A stretch of DNA of 64,000 nucleotides from Ferrovibrio sp041906005. Lineage in GTDB: Bacteria; Pseudomonadota; Alphaproteobacteria; Ferrovibrionales; Ferrovibrionaceae. The stretch's first letter is position 1. Each line of letters starts with the position of its first letter. Of the stretch, positions 43,092-51,546 are shown in pieces. Made by a program: the position numbers and the translations under genes. Below the pieces are notes generated by a model. It worked only from the letters and a program-made list of their open reading frames with translations, had not been told where the DNA came from and did not search any database. The DNA lies in contig NZ_JAYRJY010000001.1 in NCBI RefSeq assembly GCF_041906005.1, forward strand, positions 620,001 through 684,000, written 5' to 3'.

Positions 43092-43666
43092 ACCGCACGC
43101 CCCGCCGCATCGTCACCGGCCATGATGCCAACGGAAAGTCCGTCGTCGCCATGGATACCGCCATGCAGCCGACCCTGGAAAAGCCCGAAATCGGCGTCGC
43201 CTTCTATGAAATCTGGAACACCAGCGGCAGCCCGGTGCGCGTCGACAATGGTGCCGACCCCACCACCCGCCCGCTGCAGATCGAGCCGCCGAAGCAGGGC
43301 AGCATCATCCGCTTTGTCGATTTCGGCCCGAAACAGGCCGCCCGCCCCGCTATGACGCGCGAAATGGCGGAAGCCGCCTTCGCTCTGGTCGGTTCGGGCC
43401 ATGCCTCGACCTGGAAGCCAGACAGCCCGCATCCGATGATGCACCGCACGGAATCGATGGATTACGGCATTGTCGTATTCGGCGAGATCGTGCTGGTGCT
43501 GGACGACGGCTCGCGCACGCATCTGAAAGCCGGCGACGTGGTGGTGCAGCGCGGCACCGACCATGCCTGGGAAAACCCGTCCGAGACCAATCCCGCCCGC
43601 ATGGCCTTCATCCTGCTGGATGGTGCATTTTCCCCGGAGATCGCTAAGCTGATCGAAAAGGCTTGA
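43088..43666 (+). CDS. Cupin domain protein
   Basis: A 192-residue single-cupin protein. The barrel begins near residue 100: HPMMHRTESMDYGIVVFGE, then LDDGSRTHLKAGDVVVQRGT with DHAWEN. In motif 1 the usual HxH is HRT, so metal binding would rely on His, Glu and the later His, if any. This cupin family is common beside aromatic or terpenoid breakdown genes, but its activity is not settled (isomerase, dioxygenase or binding protein). It is coupled to copy 2 of SMP-30 by an ATGA overlap. Confidence 0.85.
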   Translation: MNRTPRRIVTGHDANGKSVVAMDTAMQPTLEKPEIGVAFYEIWNTSGSPVRVDNGADPTTRPLQIEPPKQGSIIRFVDFGPKQAARPAMTREMAEAAFALVGSGHASTWKPDSPHPMMHRTESMDYGIVVFGEIVLVLDDGSRTHLKAGDVVVQRGTDHAWENPSETNPARMAFILLDGAFSPEIAKLIEKA

Positions 43667-43683
43667 GAATCTCCGGAGGAAAC

Positions 43684-45684
43684 ATGAGCGCCAGCGACGC
43701 CCCAGCCCAGTTGTGGTCCCCCTCGGCCGAACGGATCGGCCGCAGCCGGCTGCACCATTACATGGACTGGCTGAAGCGCGAGCGTGGCCGCGATTTCGCC
43801 GATTACGACGCGTTGTGGCGCTGGTCGGTCAGCGATCTGGAAGGCTTCTGGGCCTCGCTGTGGGACTTTTTCGAGATCAGGGCGCACAAGCCCTATACGA
43901 AAATCCTGGGCAAACGCGACATGCCCGGCGCGGAATGGTTCACCGGCGCCGAGGTGAATTTCGTCGACCAGGTGCTGCGGCATGAAACCGATGCGCGGCC
44001 CGCCATTCTCTATGCTTCGGAAACGCAGCCGCTGCGGCAGATGTCGTGGCGCGAGATGCATGGCAGAGTCGGCAGCATGGCCGCCTATCTGCGTGGCCGA
44101 GGCGTCAAACGCGGCGACCGCGTGGTGGCCTATGCGCCGAATACGCCGGAAACCATCATCGCCTTCCTGGCGACCGCCAGCATCGGCGCAATCTGGTCGG
44201 TCTGCTCGCCGGATATGGGCCTGAACGCGGTGCTCGACCGCTTCCGCCAGATCGAACCCAAGGCGCTGTTTGCCGTGCCGTCCTGCGATTATAACGGCAA
44301 ACACCATGACAAGGGCGAGGTGCTGGCCGAAATGGTCGCCGCCCTGCCCAGCCTGACCGATCTCATCCTCATGCCGGGCCAGGAAAGCGCATTCCTGGGC
44401 AGCCATGCCATGCCTGCGAATATCTGTATCGGCGACTGGGCCGACATCGTTGCCGAACCAGCCGAATTGAAGGTCGAACCCGTGCCCTTCGACCATCCGC
44501 TCTGGGTGGTCTATTCCTCGGGCACCACCGGCCTGCCCAAGCCGATTGTGCACGGTCATGGCGGCATCCTGATGGTCATCATGGCGATGATGGCCCTGCA
44601 TAACGACATCGGCCCCGACGATGTCTATCACTGGTATTCCAGCACCGGCTGGATCATGTGGAACGCGCAGGTCTCCGGCCTGCTGGTCGGCGCCACCATC
44701 GCCATCTACGACGGCGCGCCCAGTCATCCCGACTGGACCACGCTGTGGCGGTTTGCCGGCGAGACCAAGGCCACCTTCTTCGGCGCTGGTGCCGCTTTCT
44801 ATGCCAATTGCCAGAAGGCGGGCGTGCATCCGCGCCAGATCGCCGACCTGTCGCATCTGCGCAGCGTCGGCTCCACCGGATCACCGCTGTCGGAAGAGTC
44901 TTACGCCTGGATCTACGGCGAACTCGGCCAGGATGTCTGGCTGACCTCGATATCCGGCGGCACCGATTTTGCCGGCGCCTTTGTTGCCGGTTGCGTCATG
45001 CTGCCGGTTTATGCTGGCGAGATGCAGGTGCGCTGTCTCGGCGCCAACATCCAGGCTTATGACGATCAGGGCAAACCGCTCGACAATGAGGTCGGCGAAC
45101 TGGTCTGCGTCTCGCCCATTCCCTCCATGCCGCTGTTCCTGTGGAATGACAAGGACGGCCAGCGCTATCGCGACAGCTATTTCGACATGTATCCCGGCGT
45201 CTGGCGCCATGGCGACTGGATCAGGATCACCCCGCGTGGCGGCGCGGTGATCTATGGCCGTTCCGACGCCACCATCAACCGCTACGGCCTGCGGCTCGGC
45301 ACGGCGGAAATCTACCGTGCGGTGGAGGAACTGCCCGAGATCCTCGACAGCCTGGTGATCGACCTCGAATATCTGGGCCGCGACTCCTACATGCCGTTAT
45401 TCGTGGTGCTGCGCCCGGGCATCACGCTGGATGCCGCGCTGAAGGAACGCATCAACCAGGCGATCCGCAAGGCGGTATCGGCACGCTTCGTGCCGAACGA
45501 CATCTTCCAGGTGGCGGAAGTGCCCCGCACATTGTCGGGCAAGAAGCTGGAAGTGCCGGTGAAGAAAATCCTGCTCGGCCAGCCGGCCGAGAAAGTCTCC
45601 AATCCCGGCACCATGGCCAATCCCGGCAGCCTGGCCTGGTTCGTCGATTTCGCGGCGAAGCGCGCGGCCAGTTCGGCGGCCTAG
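43684..45684 (+). CDS. aacS: Acetoacetyl-CoA synthetase
   Basis: A 666-residue ANL-superfamily ligase converting acetoacetate, ATP and CoA to acetoacetyl-CoA. The N-terminal stretch (SRLHHYMDWLKRERGRDFAD) is that of acetoacetate-CoA ligases. The AMP-binding motif is VVYSSGTTGLPKPIVH, with YHWYSSTGWIMWN, the hinge YGRSDATINRYGLRLG and the catalytic Lys in TLSGKKLEVPVKK. ATG 43684 has GGAGG at 43676-43680. It closes the TRAP operon and predicts that the pathway releases acetoacetate. Its TAG stop shares CTAG with the convergent DMT gene. Confidence 0.93.
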   Translation: MSASDAPAQLWSPSAERIGRSRLHHYMDWLKRERGRDFADYDALWRWSVSDLEGFWASLWDFFEIRAHKPYTKILGKRDMPGAEWFTGAEVNFVDQVLRHETDARPAILYASETQPLRQMSWREMHGRVGSMAAYLRGRGVKRGDRVVAYAPNTPETIIAFLATASIGAIWSVCSPDMGLNAVLDRFRQIEPKALFAVPSCDYNGKHHDKGEVLAEMVAALPSLTDLILMPGQESAFLGSHAMPANICIGDWADIVAEPAELKVEPVPFDHPLWVVYSSGTTGLPKPIVHGHGGILMVIMAMMALHNDIGPDDVYHWYSSTGWIMWNAQVSGLLVGATIAIYDGAPSHPDWTTLWRFAGETKATFFGAGAAFYANCQKAGVHPRQIADLSHLRSVGSTGSPLSEESYAWIYGELGQDVWLTSISGGTDFAGAFVAGCVMLPVYAGEMQVRCLGANIQAYDDQGKPLDNEVGELVCVSPIPSMPLFLWNDKDGQRYRDSYFDMYPGVWRHGDWIRITPRGGAVIYGRSDATINRYGLRLGTAEIYRAVEELPEILDSLVIDLEYLGRDSYMPLFVVLRPGITLDAALKERINQAIRKAVSARFVPNDIFQVAEVPRTLSGKKLEVPVKKILLGQPAEKVSNPGTMANPGSLAWFVDFAAKRAASSAA

Positions 45685-46583
45685 CCGGCCTTGAGCTGGG
45701 CGCGACGCGCCAGCAGGATTCCGCCCAGCACCACGATGCCGCCGGCGATCTGCAACGGCTGCAGCCCCTCGCCCAGCCAGAGCCAGCCAAAAAAGGCCGC
45801 CGCCACCGGCTGGATCAGCACCACCAGCGAGGAAAACGACGCCGGCAGGTGGCCCAGCGCATAGGCGATCAGGCTCTGGCCCAGGGCATGGCTGATCCAG
45901 GCCAGGCCGAACAGCGTCGCCCAGCCGGTGAGTGTCGGCGGCAGCAGGCCCTCGCCCATCACCCACACCATCGGCAGCAGGGCCAGGCCGCTGACCAGGC
46001 TGGACCACAACATCAGTTGCTGCGTGCTGTGCCGACCACGCAGCTTGGCCACCGCGATCATGTAGGCGCCATAGAAAATCGCCGTGGTGAAAGCCAGCAG
46101 GTCGCCAAAAACATAATCGCCGCCAAGCTGGAAACTGGCCCCCACCAGCATCAGCGCGCCGCAGATCGATACCAGCAGCGCGACCAGGAAGGACGGCGTG
46201 ATCTTCTCGCGCAGCACCAGCCAGGCCCCCAGCGTCACGATCACCGGGGCAAAGTTGCTCAGCAGGGTGGCATTCGCCACCGTGGTATACTGAATCGACA
46301 AATGCCAGAAAAACAGGTCGCCGGCGAACAGCAGTCCCGGGATCAGGATCAGGGGGGGCAGTCCCGGCGCATCCATGCTCTTTGTGCTGGCCGGGCGGAA
46401 CTGCCAGAACAGCCAGAGCGGCGGCACGGCCAGGATGGTGCGATAGAACCCGGTGGCCGTCGGCCCCACTTCCGACAGGCGCACAAAGATCGGGGAAAAG
46501 GCGATGGCAAGCGCGCCGATCACCAGGCCGGCCAGGGCAAGGCGCTGACCACGGGTAACGAGATTGGCGGACGGGGACGGCAT
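45681..46583 (-). CDS. DMT family transporter (EamA domains)
   Basis: A 300-residue, ten-helix exporter with two EamA repeats. Signatures: ATGFYRTILAVPPLWLFW in the first repeat, QYTTVANATLLSNFAPVIVT between helices, and a second repeat with SSLVVLIQPVAAAFFGWLWL. Substrates of such proteins are usually amino acids or other small metabolites; none can be told from the sequence. Monocistronic; it ends on the shared CTAG with aacS and starts about 160 bases from the divergent molybdenum hydroxylase gene. Confidence 0.88.
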   Translation of the reverse strand: MPSPSANLVTRGQRLALAGLVIGALAIAFSPIFVRLSEVGPTATGFYRTILAVPPLWLFWQFRPASTKSMDAPGLPPLILIPGLLFAGDLFFWHLSIQYTTVANATLLSNFAPVIVTLGAWLVLREKITPSFLVALLVSICGALMLVGASFQLGGDYVFGDLLAFTTAIFYGAYMIAVAKLRGRHSTQQLMLWSSLVSGLALLPMVWVMGEGLLPPTLTGWATLFGLAWISHALGQSLIAYALGHLPASFSSLVVLIQPVAAAFFGWLWLGEGLQPLQIAGGIVVLGGILLARRAQLKAG

Positions 46584-46744
46584 GGCGAACGGTATCGTTA
46601 TGAATGATGTACCGGCTTAGCCCTGCCGCCGCGGAAACACAACCGCGACAATGTCATCCAATTGCCCCGATCCTGATATCGATGCACTTGGAGCTGTCCG
46701 GCTTGCCCTGTATCCTGTTCCGGTCCGTCGTCATGGAGTTGTCG

Positions 46745-48991
46745 ATGCCGTCCGTCAGCCCCAATCGGCCTGCAGCCATATTCTCGCCCAGCCGCCGTGG
46801 CGTGTTGCGCGGTGCCGGGCTCACCGCCGGCGGCCTGCTGATCGGACTGGCCCTGCCGCCTGCGGCACGTGGCCAGACGGCGGTATCGGTACCACTGGTC
46901 GCGCGCCTCGATGCATGGCTGCATATCGGCCGCGACGACCGCATCACCTTCCTGATCGACCGTTCCGAGATGGGCCAGGGCGCTCATACCGGCCTCGCCA
47001 CTCTGCTGGCCGAGGAACTGGATGTCGATCCCATGAAGGTGGTCATCCGCAACGCGCCGGCCGACAAGGCCTATCGCAATGTCTACATGATCAAGAGCAT
47101 GCTCAGCGGCGGCAAGGCGGAAAGCCTGAGCGGCCTGCCGCTCTGGGGCCTGGAGCAGCTTGGCCGCCTGATCGGCCAGCAGGTGACCGGCGGCTCGACC
47201 TCGATCCGCGGCGGCTTCGACAGCCTGCGTCGCGCCGGGGCCGAAGCCAGATTTCGCCTGGTGCAGGCTGCTGCCGAGCGCTGGAAACTGCCGGCTGGGG
47301 AATGTGACACCGCCGATGGCATGGTGCTGCACAAACCAAGCAACCGCAGCCTCAGCTATGGCGCGCTGGCTGACACCGCTGCCGCGCTGGATGCCCCGAA
47401 CGTACCTGTGCTGAAGCCGCGCTCGGCCTGGCGCCTGATCGGCCGGCATGACAAGCGGGTGGATACGCTCGACAAGATCAACGGCAATGCCGATTTCGGC
47501 CTCGATGTGCGCGAACCGGAGCAGCTTTTTGCCGCCATCCGCTGGGCACCCGCTTTTGGCGCCCTGCTGAAAACCCTGGATGACAGAGCCGCGCTGGCCC
47601 AGCCCGGCGTAAAGGCCGTGGTGCCGCTGGCAGACGGGTTTGCCGTCGTGGCCGACAACACCTGGCGCGCCATGCAGGCCTGCGATGCGGTGACGGCGGA
47701 ATGGAACCGGCCGGAGGTGGATGGCGGCTTCGACGATGCCATGTTGTGGCGCCGACTCAATGCGATGGTCGACACCGAAGGCAAGGAGGCCCACAAGGCC
47801 GGCGATGTCGACAAGGCCCTGGGTGCGGCGGCGACCGTGATCAGCGCCGATTATCGCCTGCCCTTCCTGGCCCATGCCACGATGGAACCGATGAATGCCA
47901 CGGTGCGCGTCGGTCCCGATGGCGTCGATGTGTGGGCGCCGACCCAGGCCCAGACCATGGCGCAGAAAGCCGCGGCGGCGGTGACGGGCGTATCGGAAGA
48001 CCGCGTGCGCATCCACACGACATATCTGGGCGGCGGTTTCGGCCGCCGGGCCGAGGCCGATTTCATCGCCGTCGCGGCAACCGTGGCCAAGGCCATGATG
48101 GGCAAGCCGGTGCAGGTGATGTGGCCGCGCGAACAGGACATGCGTCGCGATTTCTATCGTCCCGCGGCATTGCATCGCGTGAAACTGGGCCTTGATGCCC
48201 AGGGCCGGCTGGTGGCCTGGAAACATGCGCTGGCCTCGCCGTCGATCATGAAGCGGATTTTCGTCGCCGCCACCTGGCTGGGACCTGACGAAACCGCCAT
48301 CGAGGGCTGCCTCGACAACACCTACGCCATTCCCAGCACGGCACTGAAATACGTCAGCGTCGATACGCCGGTACCGGTCGGCTTCTGGCGCTCCGTCGGT
48401 CATTCGCATTCGGCCTTCGTGAAGGAGAGCCTGATCGACGAGGCGGCCCATGCGGCAAAGCAGAACCCGCTCGATTACCGCCTGCAATTGCTGGCCAGCC
48501 GGCCACGTCATCGCCGCGTGCTGGAACTGGCCGCCGAGAAAGCCGGCTGGGGATCGCCGCTGAACGAAGGCCAGGGTCGCGGCATCGCCCTGCATGAAAG
48601 CTTTGGCAGCATCGTCGCCATGGTTGTCCAGGTGACGATGCGCGATGGCGACGTTGCCGTCGACCGCATCACCATCGCCGCCGATGCCGGAACGGTGGTC
48701 AACCCGGCCATCGTGCAGGCGCAGCTATCCGGCGGCGCCATCTTCGGCCTCAGTGCCGCGCTGCACGGCAAGGTCACCCTGAAGGATGCCGCCGTGCAGG
48801 AAGGCAACTTCGACAGCTATCGCGTACTCCAGATGGCCGACACGCCGCCGATCGACGTGCATCTGGTGGACAGCGAGGCCCCGCCCGGCGGTATCGGCGA
48901 ACCCGGCGTGCCGCCGGTGGCGCCGGCCCTGACCAACGCGATCTTCGCCGCCAGCGGCAAACGCCTGCGCGCGCTTCCCGTCGTCGTTTAA
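46745..48991 (+). CDS. Molybdenum hydroxylase large subunit, IorB-like, Tat-exported
   Basis: A 748-residue xanthine dehydrogenase family large subunit, closest in layout to isoquinoline 1-oxidoreductase beta subunit (IorB) and related aldehyde dehydrogenases. A twin-arginine signal (SRRGVLRGAGLTAGG) sits at the N terminus. Molybdenum cofactor motifs: DRSEMGQGAHTGLATLLAEE, TTYLGGGFGRRAEADF, and the C-terminal catalytic Glu in GGIGEPGVPPVAPALTNA. ATG 46745 has GGAG just upstream; ATG 46733 is in frame. No iron-sulfur (IorA) subunit, cytochrome or cofactor-insertion gene is adjacent. It is convergent with DUF1850, sharing TTAA for both stops. Confidence 0.88.
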   Translation: MPSVSPNRPAAIFSPSRRGVLRGAGLTAGGLLIGLALPPAARGQTAVSVPLVARLDAWLHIGRDDRITFLIDRSEMGQGAHTGLATLLAEELDVDPMKVVIRNAPADKAYRNVYMIKSMLSGGKAESLSGLPLWGLEQLGRLIGQQVTGGSTSIRGGFDSLRRAGAEARFRLVQAAAERWKLPAGECDTADGMVLHKPSNRSLSYGALADTAAALDAPNVPVLKPRSAWRLIGRHDKRVDTLDKINGNADFGLDVREPEQLFAAIRWAPAFGALLKTLDDRAALAQPGVKAVVPLADGFAVVADNTWRAMQACDAVTAEWNRPEVDGGFDDAMLWRRLNAMVDTEGKEAHKAGDVDKALGAAATVISADYRLPFLAHATMEPMNATVRVGPDGVDVWAPTQAQTMAQKAAAAVTGVSEDRVRIHTTYLGGGFGRRAEADFIAVAATVAKAMMGKPVQVMWPREQDMRRDFYRPAALHRVKLGLDAQGRLVAWKHALASPSIMKRIFVAATWLGPDETAIEGCLDNTYAIPSTALKYVSVDTPVPVGFWRSVGHSHSAFVKESLIDEAAHAAKQNPLDYRLQLLASRPRHRRVLELAAEKAGWGSPLNEGQGRGIALHESFGSIVAMVVQVTMRDGDVAVDRITIAADAGTVVNPAIVQAQLSGGAIFGLSAALHGKVTLKDAAVQEGNFDSYRVLQMADTPPIDVHLVDSEAPPGGIGEPGVPPVAPALTNAIFAASGKRLRALPVVV

Positions 48992-49365
48992 GGACAGGGC
49001 TTCAGGATCATGTTCTGATCCGGCGCACTGCCGGGGAAATAGCTGCCGACCGCCCGGCAATTGCCCTTGATGCAGATTTGCCAGTCGCTGCCGGTGTAGC
49101 CTGACCGCGTGAGGATCAGTTCGGGCTGTGCGGGCCGTTGCGGCCGCCAGATCCAGAAGCCGTTCTCCAGCGTCGCGCCGTCGCCCGGCTCCATGCCGGC
49201 GCCGCTGCCCTGCACGGCGGCAAGCTCAAGCTGCAGGCCGCCAGGCGTGGCGCGCCAGGTTTCGCGCCATTCGGTCTTCTGCACGCTGTGAGTCCAGCGC
49301 AGCTCGGCCATGTCGGCGCCGAGCACGGCAATCGCCGCCCCCAGCGCCAGACAGAGACCAGACAT
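48988..49365 (-). CDS. DUF1850 family protein
   Basis: A 125-residue protein with an N-terminal hydrophobic signal or anchor (GLCLALGAAIAVLG). The DUF1850 domain follows (LRWTHSVQKTEWRETWRATP; GDGATLENGFWIW; LTRSGYTGSDWQICIKGNCR). The two Cys in ICIKGNC may form a disulfide. DUF1850 genes are typically found with TAXI-type TRAP permeases, as here. The start overlaps the permease stop (TGATG), so translation is coupled. Probably an accessory to the transporter; its role is unknown. Confidence 0.85.
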   Translation of the reverse strand: MSGLCLALGAAIAVLGADMAELRWTHSVQKTEWRETWRATPGGLQLELAAVQGSGAGMEPGDGATLENGFWIWRPQRPAQPELILTRSGYTGSDWQICIKGNCRAVGSYFPGSAPDQNMILKPCP

Positions 49366-51449
49366 CAGGCGGCGGCCGGTGTGGCCTTCTTGGTCTTCCA
49401 CCAATGATAGGCCAGCACGCCAGCAGCCAGGGCAAAACCAGCGATCTCGAACTCGCGGATACTGACCACCAGGAAGAAAGCGGCTGCCGTGGCGACAATG
49501 CGCTCCGGCCAGCCCATCCGGCCAATCAGCCAGGCGCTAGCGGCGCCGCCCCACAAGCCGACTGAAACCAGCGCCTTGAACAGCACATAGGTGGTGTCGA
49601 ACCAGGTGCCGCCCTGCAGCATCAATGCCGGTGTATAGACCGCCATGAAAGGCACCACATAGCCGGCAAGGCCGATCTTGGTCGCGATCCACCCGATCGT
49701 CATGTGCGGCGCCTTGGCGATCGACTGTGCCGCCAGAGCGGCAAGCGCGACTGGGGGCGTCAGGTCGGCCATGATGCCGAAGTAGAAGCAGAACATGTGG
49801 CTGACGATCAGCGGCACGCCCATTTCCAGCAGCACCGGCGCGGCCATGGCGCTGGTGATGATGTAATTCGGAATGGTCGGCAGGCCGGTGCCCAGGATGA
49901 TGCAGGCCACCATGGTCATGACCAGGGCCAGCAGCAGGTTGTCGCCGGCCACGGCCAGGATGCCGCGGGCGATATCGTTGGCCAGGCCGGTCAGCTGGGC
50001 GATGCCGATCAACACGCCGACCAGCGCGCAGGCCATGCCCACGCCGAGCGCGCTCTTGGCCGCGTCGGCCATGCTGTCGAGCAGCAGCTTCTGCGTCGCC
50101 ACACCGCCCTTGATGAACCAGGTGCCGACCACCAGCACCGCCACCAGCAGGAAGCAGGCGCGTTCCAGTGCACCGCCCATCAGCTTGTACAGGCCGGCGG
50201 CGATGAAGCCGAGCACCAGCCAGAACAAGATGCGCATCACCATGGTTTTGGCCTGGCTGGTGACCTGGGCGCCAAGAATCAACGTCGCGGTCAGCGCCAG
50301 ACCGACCACGCCCGCCAGCAGCGGGGTGAACCCGTGGAACAGCATGAACACCAGCACCACCAGCGGCAGGGCGAGGTACCATTTCTCCTTGATCGCCTGC
50401 CAGGCGCTCGGACATTCCGATTTCGGAATGCCGACCAGGTTCTGCCGGCCGGCCTCCAGATGCACCATCCAGAAAGCAGAGCCGAAATACAGCATCGCCG
50501 GTATCACGGCGGCCAGCGCGATCTCGGAATACGGCACGCCGATCGTCTCGGCCATGATGAAAGCGACAGCGCCCATCACCGGCGGCATGATCTGGCCGCC
50601 CATCGAGGCGCAAGCCTCCACCGCGCCGGCGAAGGCCGGCCGGTAGCCGAATTTGATCATCAGCGGAATGGTGAACTGGCCGACGGTGAGCACGTTGGCA
50701 ACGCCCGAGCCGTTGATGGTGCCCATGAAGCCCGACGAGATCACCGCCACCTTGGCCGGACCGCCTTTCTGGTGGCCGACGGTGCCGAGCGCCACCTTGT
50801 TGAACAGATCGATCATGCCCGCCCTCTCAAGGAAGGCTCCGAACAGGATGAACAGGAAGATGTAGGTTGCCGAAACGAAGGTTGGCGTGCCGTAAACACC
50901 CTCGGTACCAAGATACAGCGTATCGATCACCTGATCGAAATCGAAGCCGCGATGCATCATGAAGCTTGGCAGCGAACGCCCCCAGAGCGCATAGGGAATG
51001 AACACCGCGCACATCAGCGGCAGTTCCCAGCCCATGATCCGGCGGGCGCCTTCGAAGATCAGGATAACGACAATGCTGCCGACCACGATGTCGGCCAGGA
51101 TCGGATCGCCGGCCCTCTGGATCAGGTCGGCCTCGAATACCCAGTGATAGAAACCAAGCGCAAAGCCGCCAATGGCGAACAGCCAGTCATACCACGGCAC
51201 GTGGTCGCGCTTCTGCCGCTCGCTGAAGCGGAACAGGATGAAGGTGAGCAGCAGCAGGAAACCGACATGCAGGCTGCGCAGGATCTGCGACGAAACCGGA
51301 TTGAAGGCTGCGGTGTAGACCTGGAATAGCGAAAAGGCGACCGCGATCAGGAAAACGATGCGCCCCGTCATGCCGGTGAATTGCCCGACGCCGTGGCCGG
51401 ATTCCTTGTCGATGAAGGCCGGCGTCTCGTTAGCGGTGGCTGCGGTCAT
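49365..51449 (-). CDS. TRAP transporter fused permease (4TM/12TM, TAXI type)
   Basis: A 694-residue fusion of small and large TRAP permease parts, as used with TAXI binding proteins. About four helices in the first 190 residues are followed by a DctM-like part (GVANVLTVGQFTIPLMIKFG; GGQIMPPVMGAVAFIMAE; GTGLPTIPNYIITSAMAAP; CFYFGIMADLTPPVALAALA). The N terminus (ETPAFIDKESGHGVGQFTGM) is soluble. The gene follows the TAXI binding protein after a stem-loop. C4-dicarboxylate or glutamate transport is known for some TAXI systems; the ligand here is not predictable. Confidence 0.93.
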   Translation of the reverse strand: MTAATANETPAFIDKESGHGVGQFTGMTGRIVFLIAVAFSLFQVYTAAFNPVSSQILRSLHVGFLLLLTFILFRFSERQKRDHVPWYDWLFAIGGFALGFYHWVFEADLIQRAGDPILADIVVGSIVVILIFEGARRIMGWELPLMCAVFIPYALWGRSLPSFMMHRGFDFDQVIDTLYLGTEGVYGTPTFVSATYIFLFILFGAFLERAGMIDLFNKVALGTVGHQKGGPAKVAVISSGFMGTINGSGVANVLTVGQFTIPLMIKFGYRPAFAGAVEACASMGGQIMPPVMGAVAFIMAETIGVPYSEIALAAVIPAMLYFGSAFWMVHLEAGRQNLVGIPKSECPSAWQAIKEKWYLALPLVVLVFMLFHGFTPLLAGVVGLALTATLILGAQVTSQAKTMVMRILFWLVLGFIAAGLYKLMGGALERACFLLVAVLVVGTWFIKGGVATQKLLLDSMADAAKSALGVGMACALVGVLIGIAQLTGLANDIARGILAVAGDNLLLALVMTMVACIILGTGLPTIPNYIITSAMAAPVLLEMGVPLIVSHMFCFYFGIMADLTPPVALAALAAQSIAKAPHMTIGWIATKIGLAGYVVPFMAVYTPALMLQGGTWFDTTYVLFKALVSVGLWGGAASAWLIGRMGWPERIVATAAAFFLVVSIREFEIAGFALAAGVLAYHWWKTKKATPAAA

Positions 51450-51483
51450 GACGTCTACTCCGGATATTCTTGCAGGCTCTTTC

Positions 51484-51521
51484 TAAACGAAACGCCGGCA
51501 CCCGTTTCCGCGGTGCCGGCG
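51484..51521 (-). terminator. Attenuator-like hairpin between TAXI binding protein and permease genes
   Basis: CGCCGGCACC (51493-51502) pairs perfectly with GGTGCCGGCG (51512-51521) around a 9-base loop. On the minus strand the stem is followed by TTTCGTTTAG. It would terminate part of the transcription after the binding-protein gene and stabilise its mRNA, giving more binding protein than permease, a common arrangement. Confidence 0.7.
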
Positions 51522-51546
51522 CTGATCTTGCAGGCTGTGCCGATGC

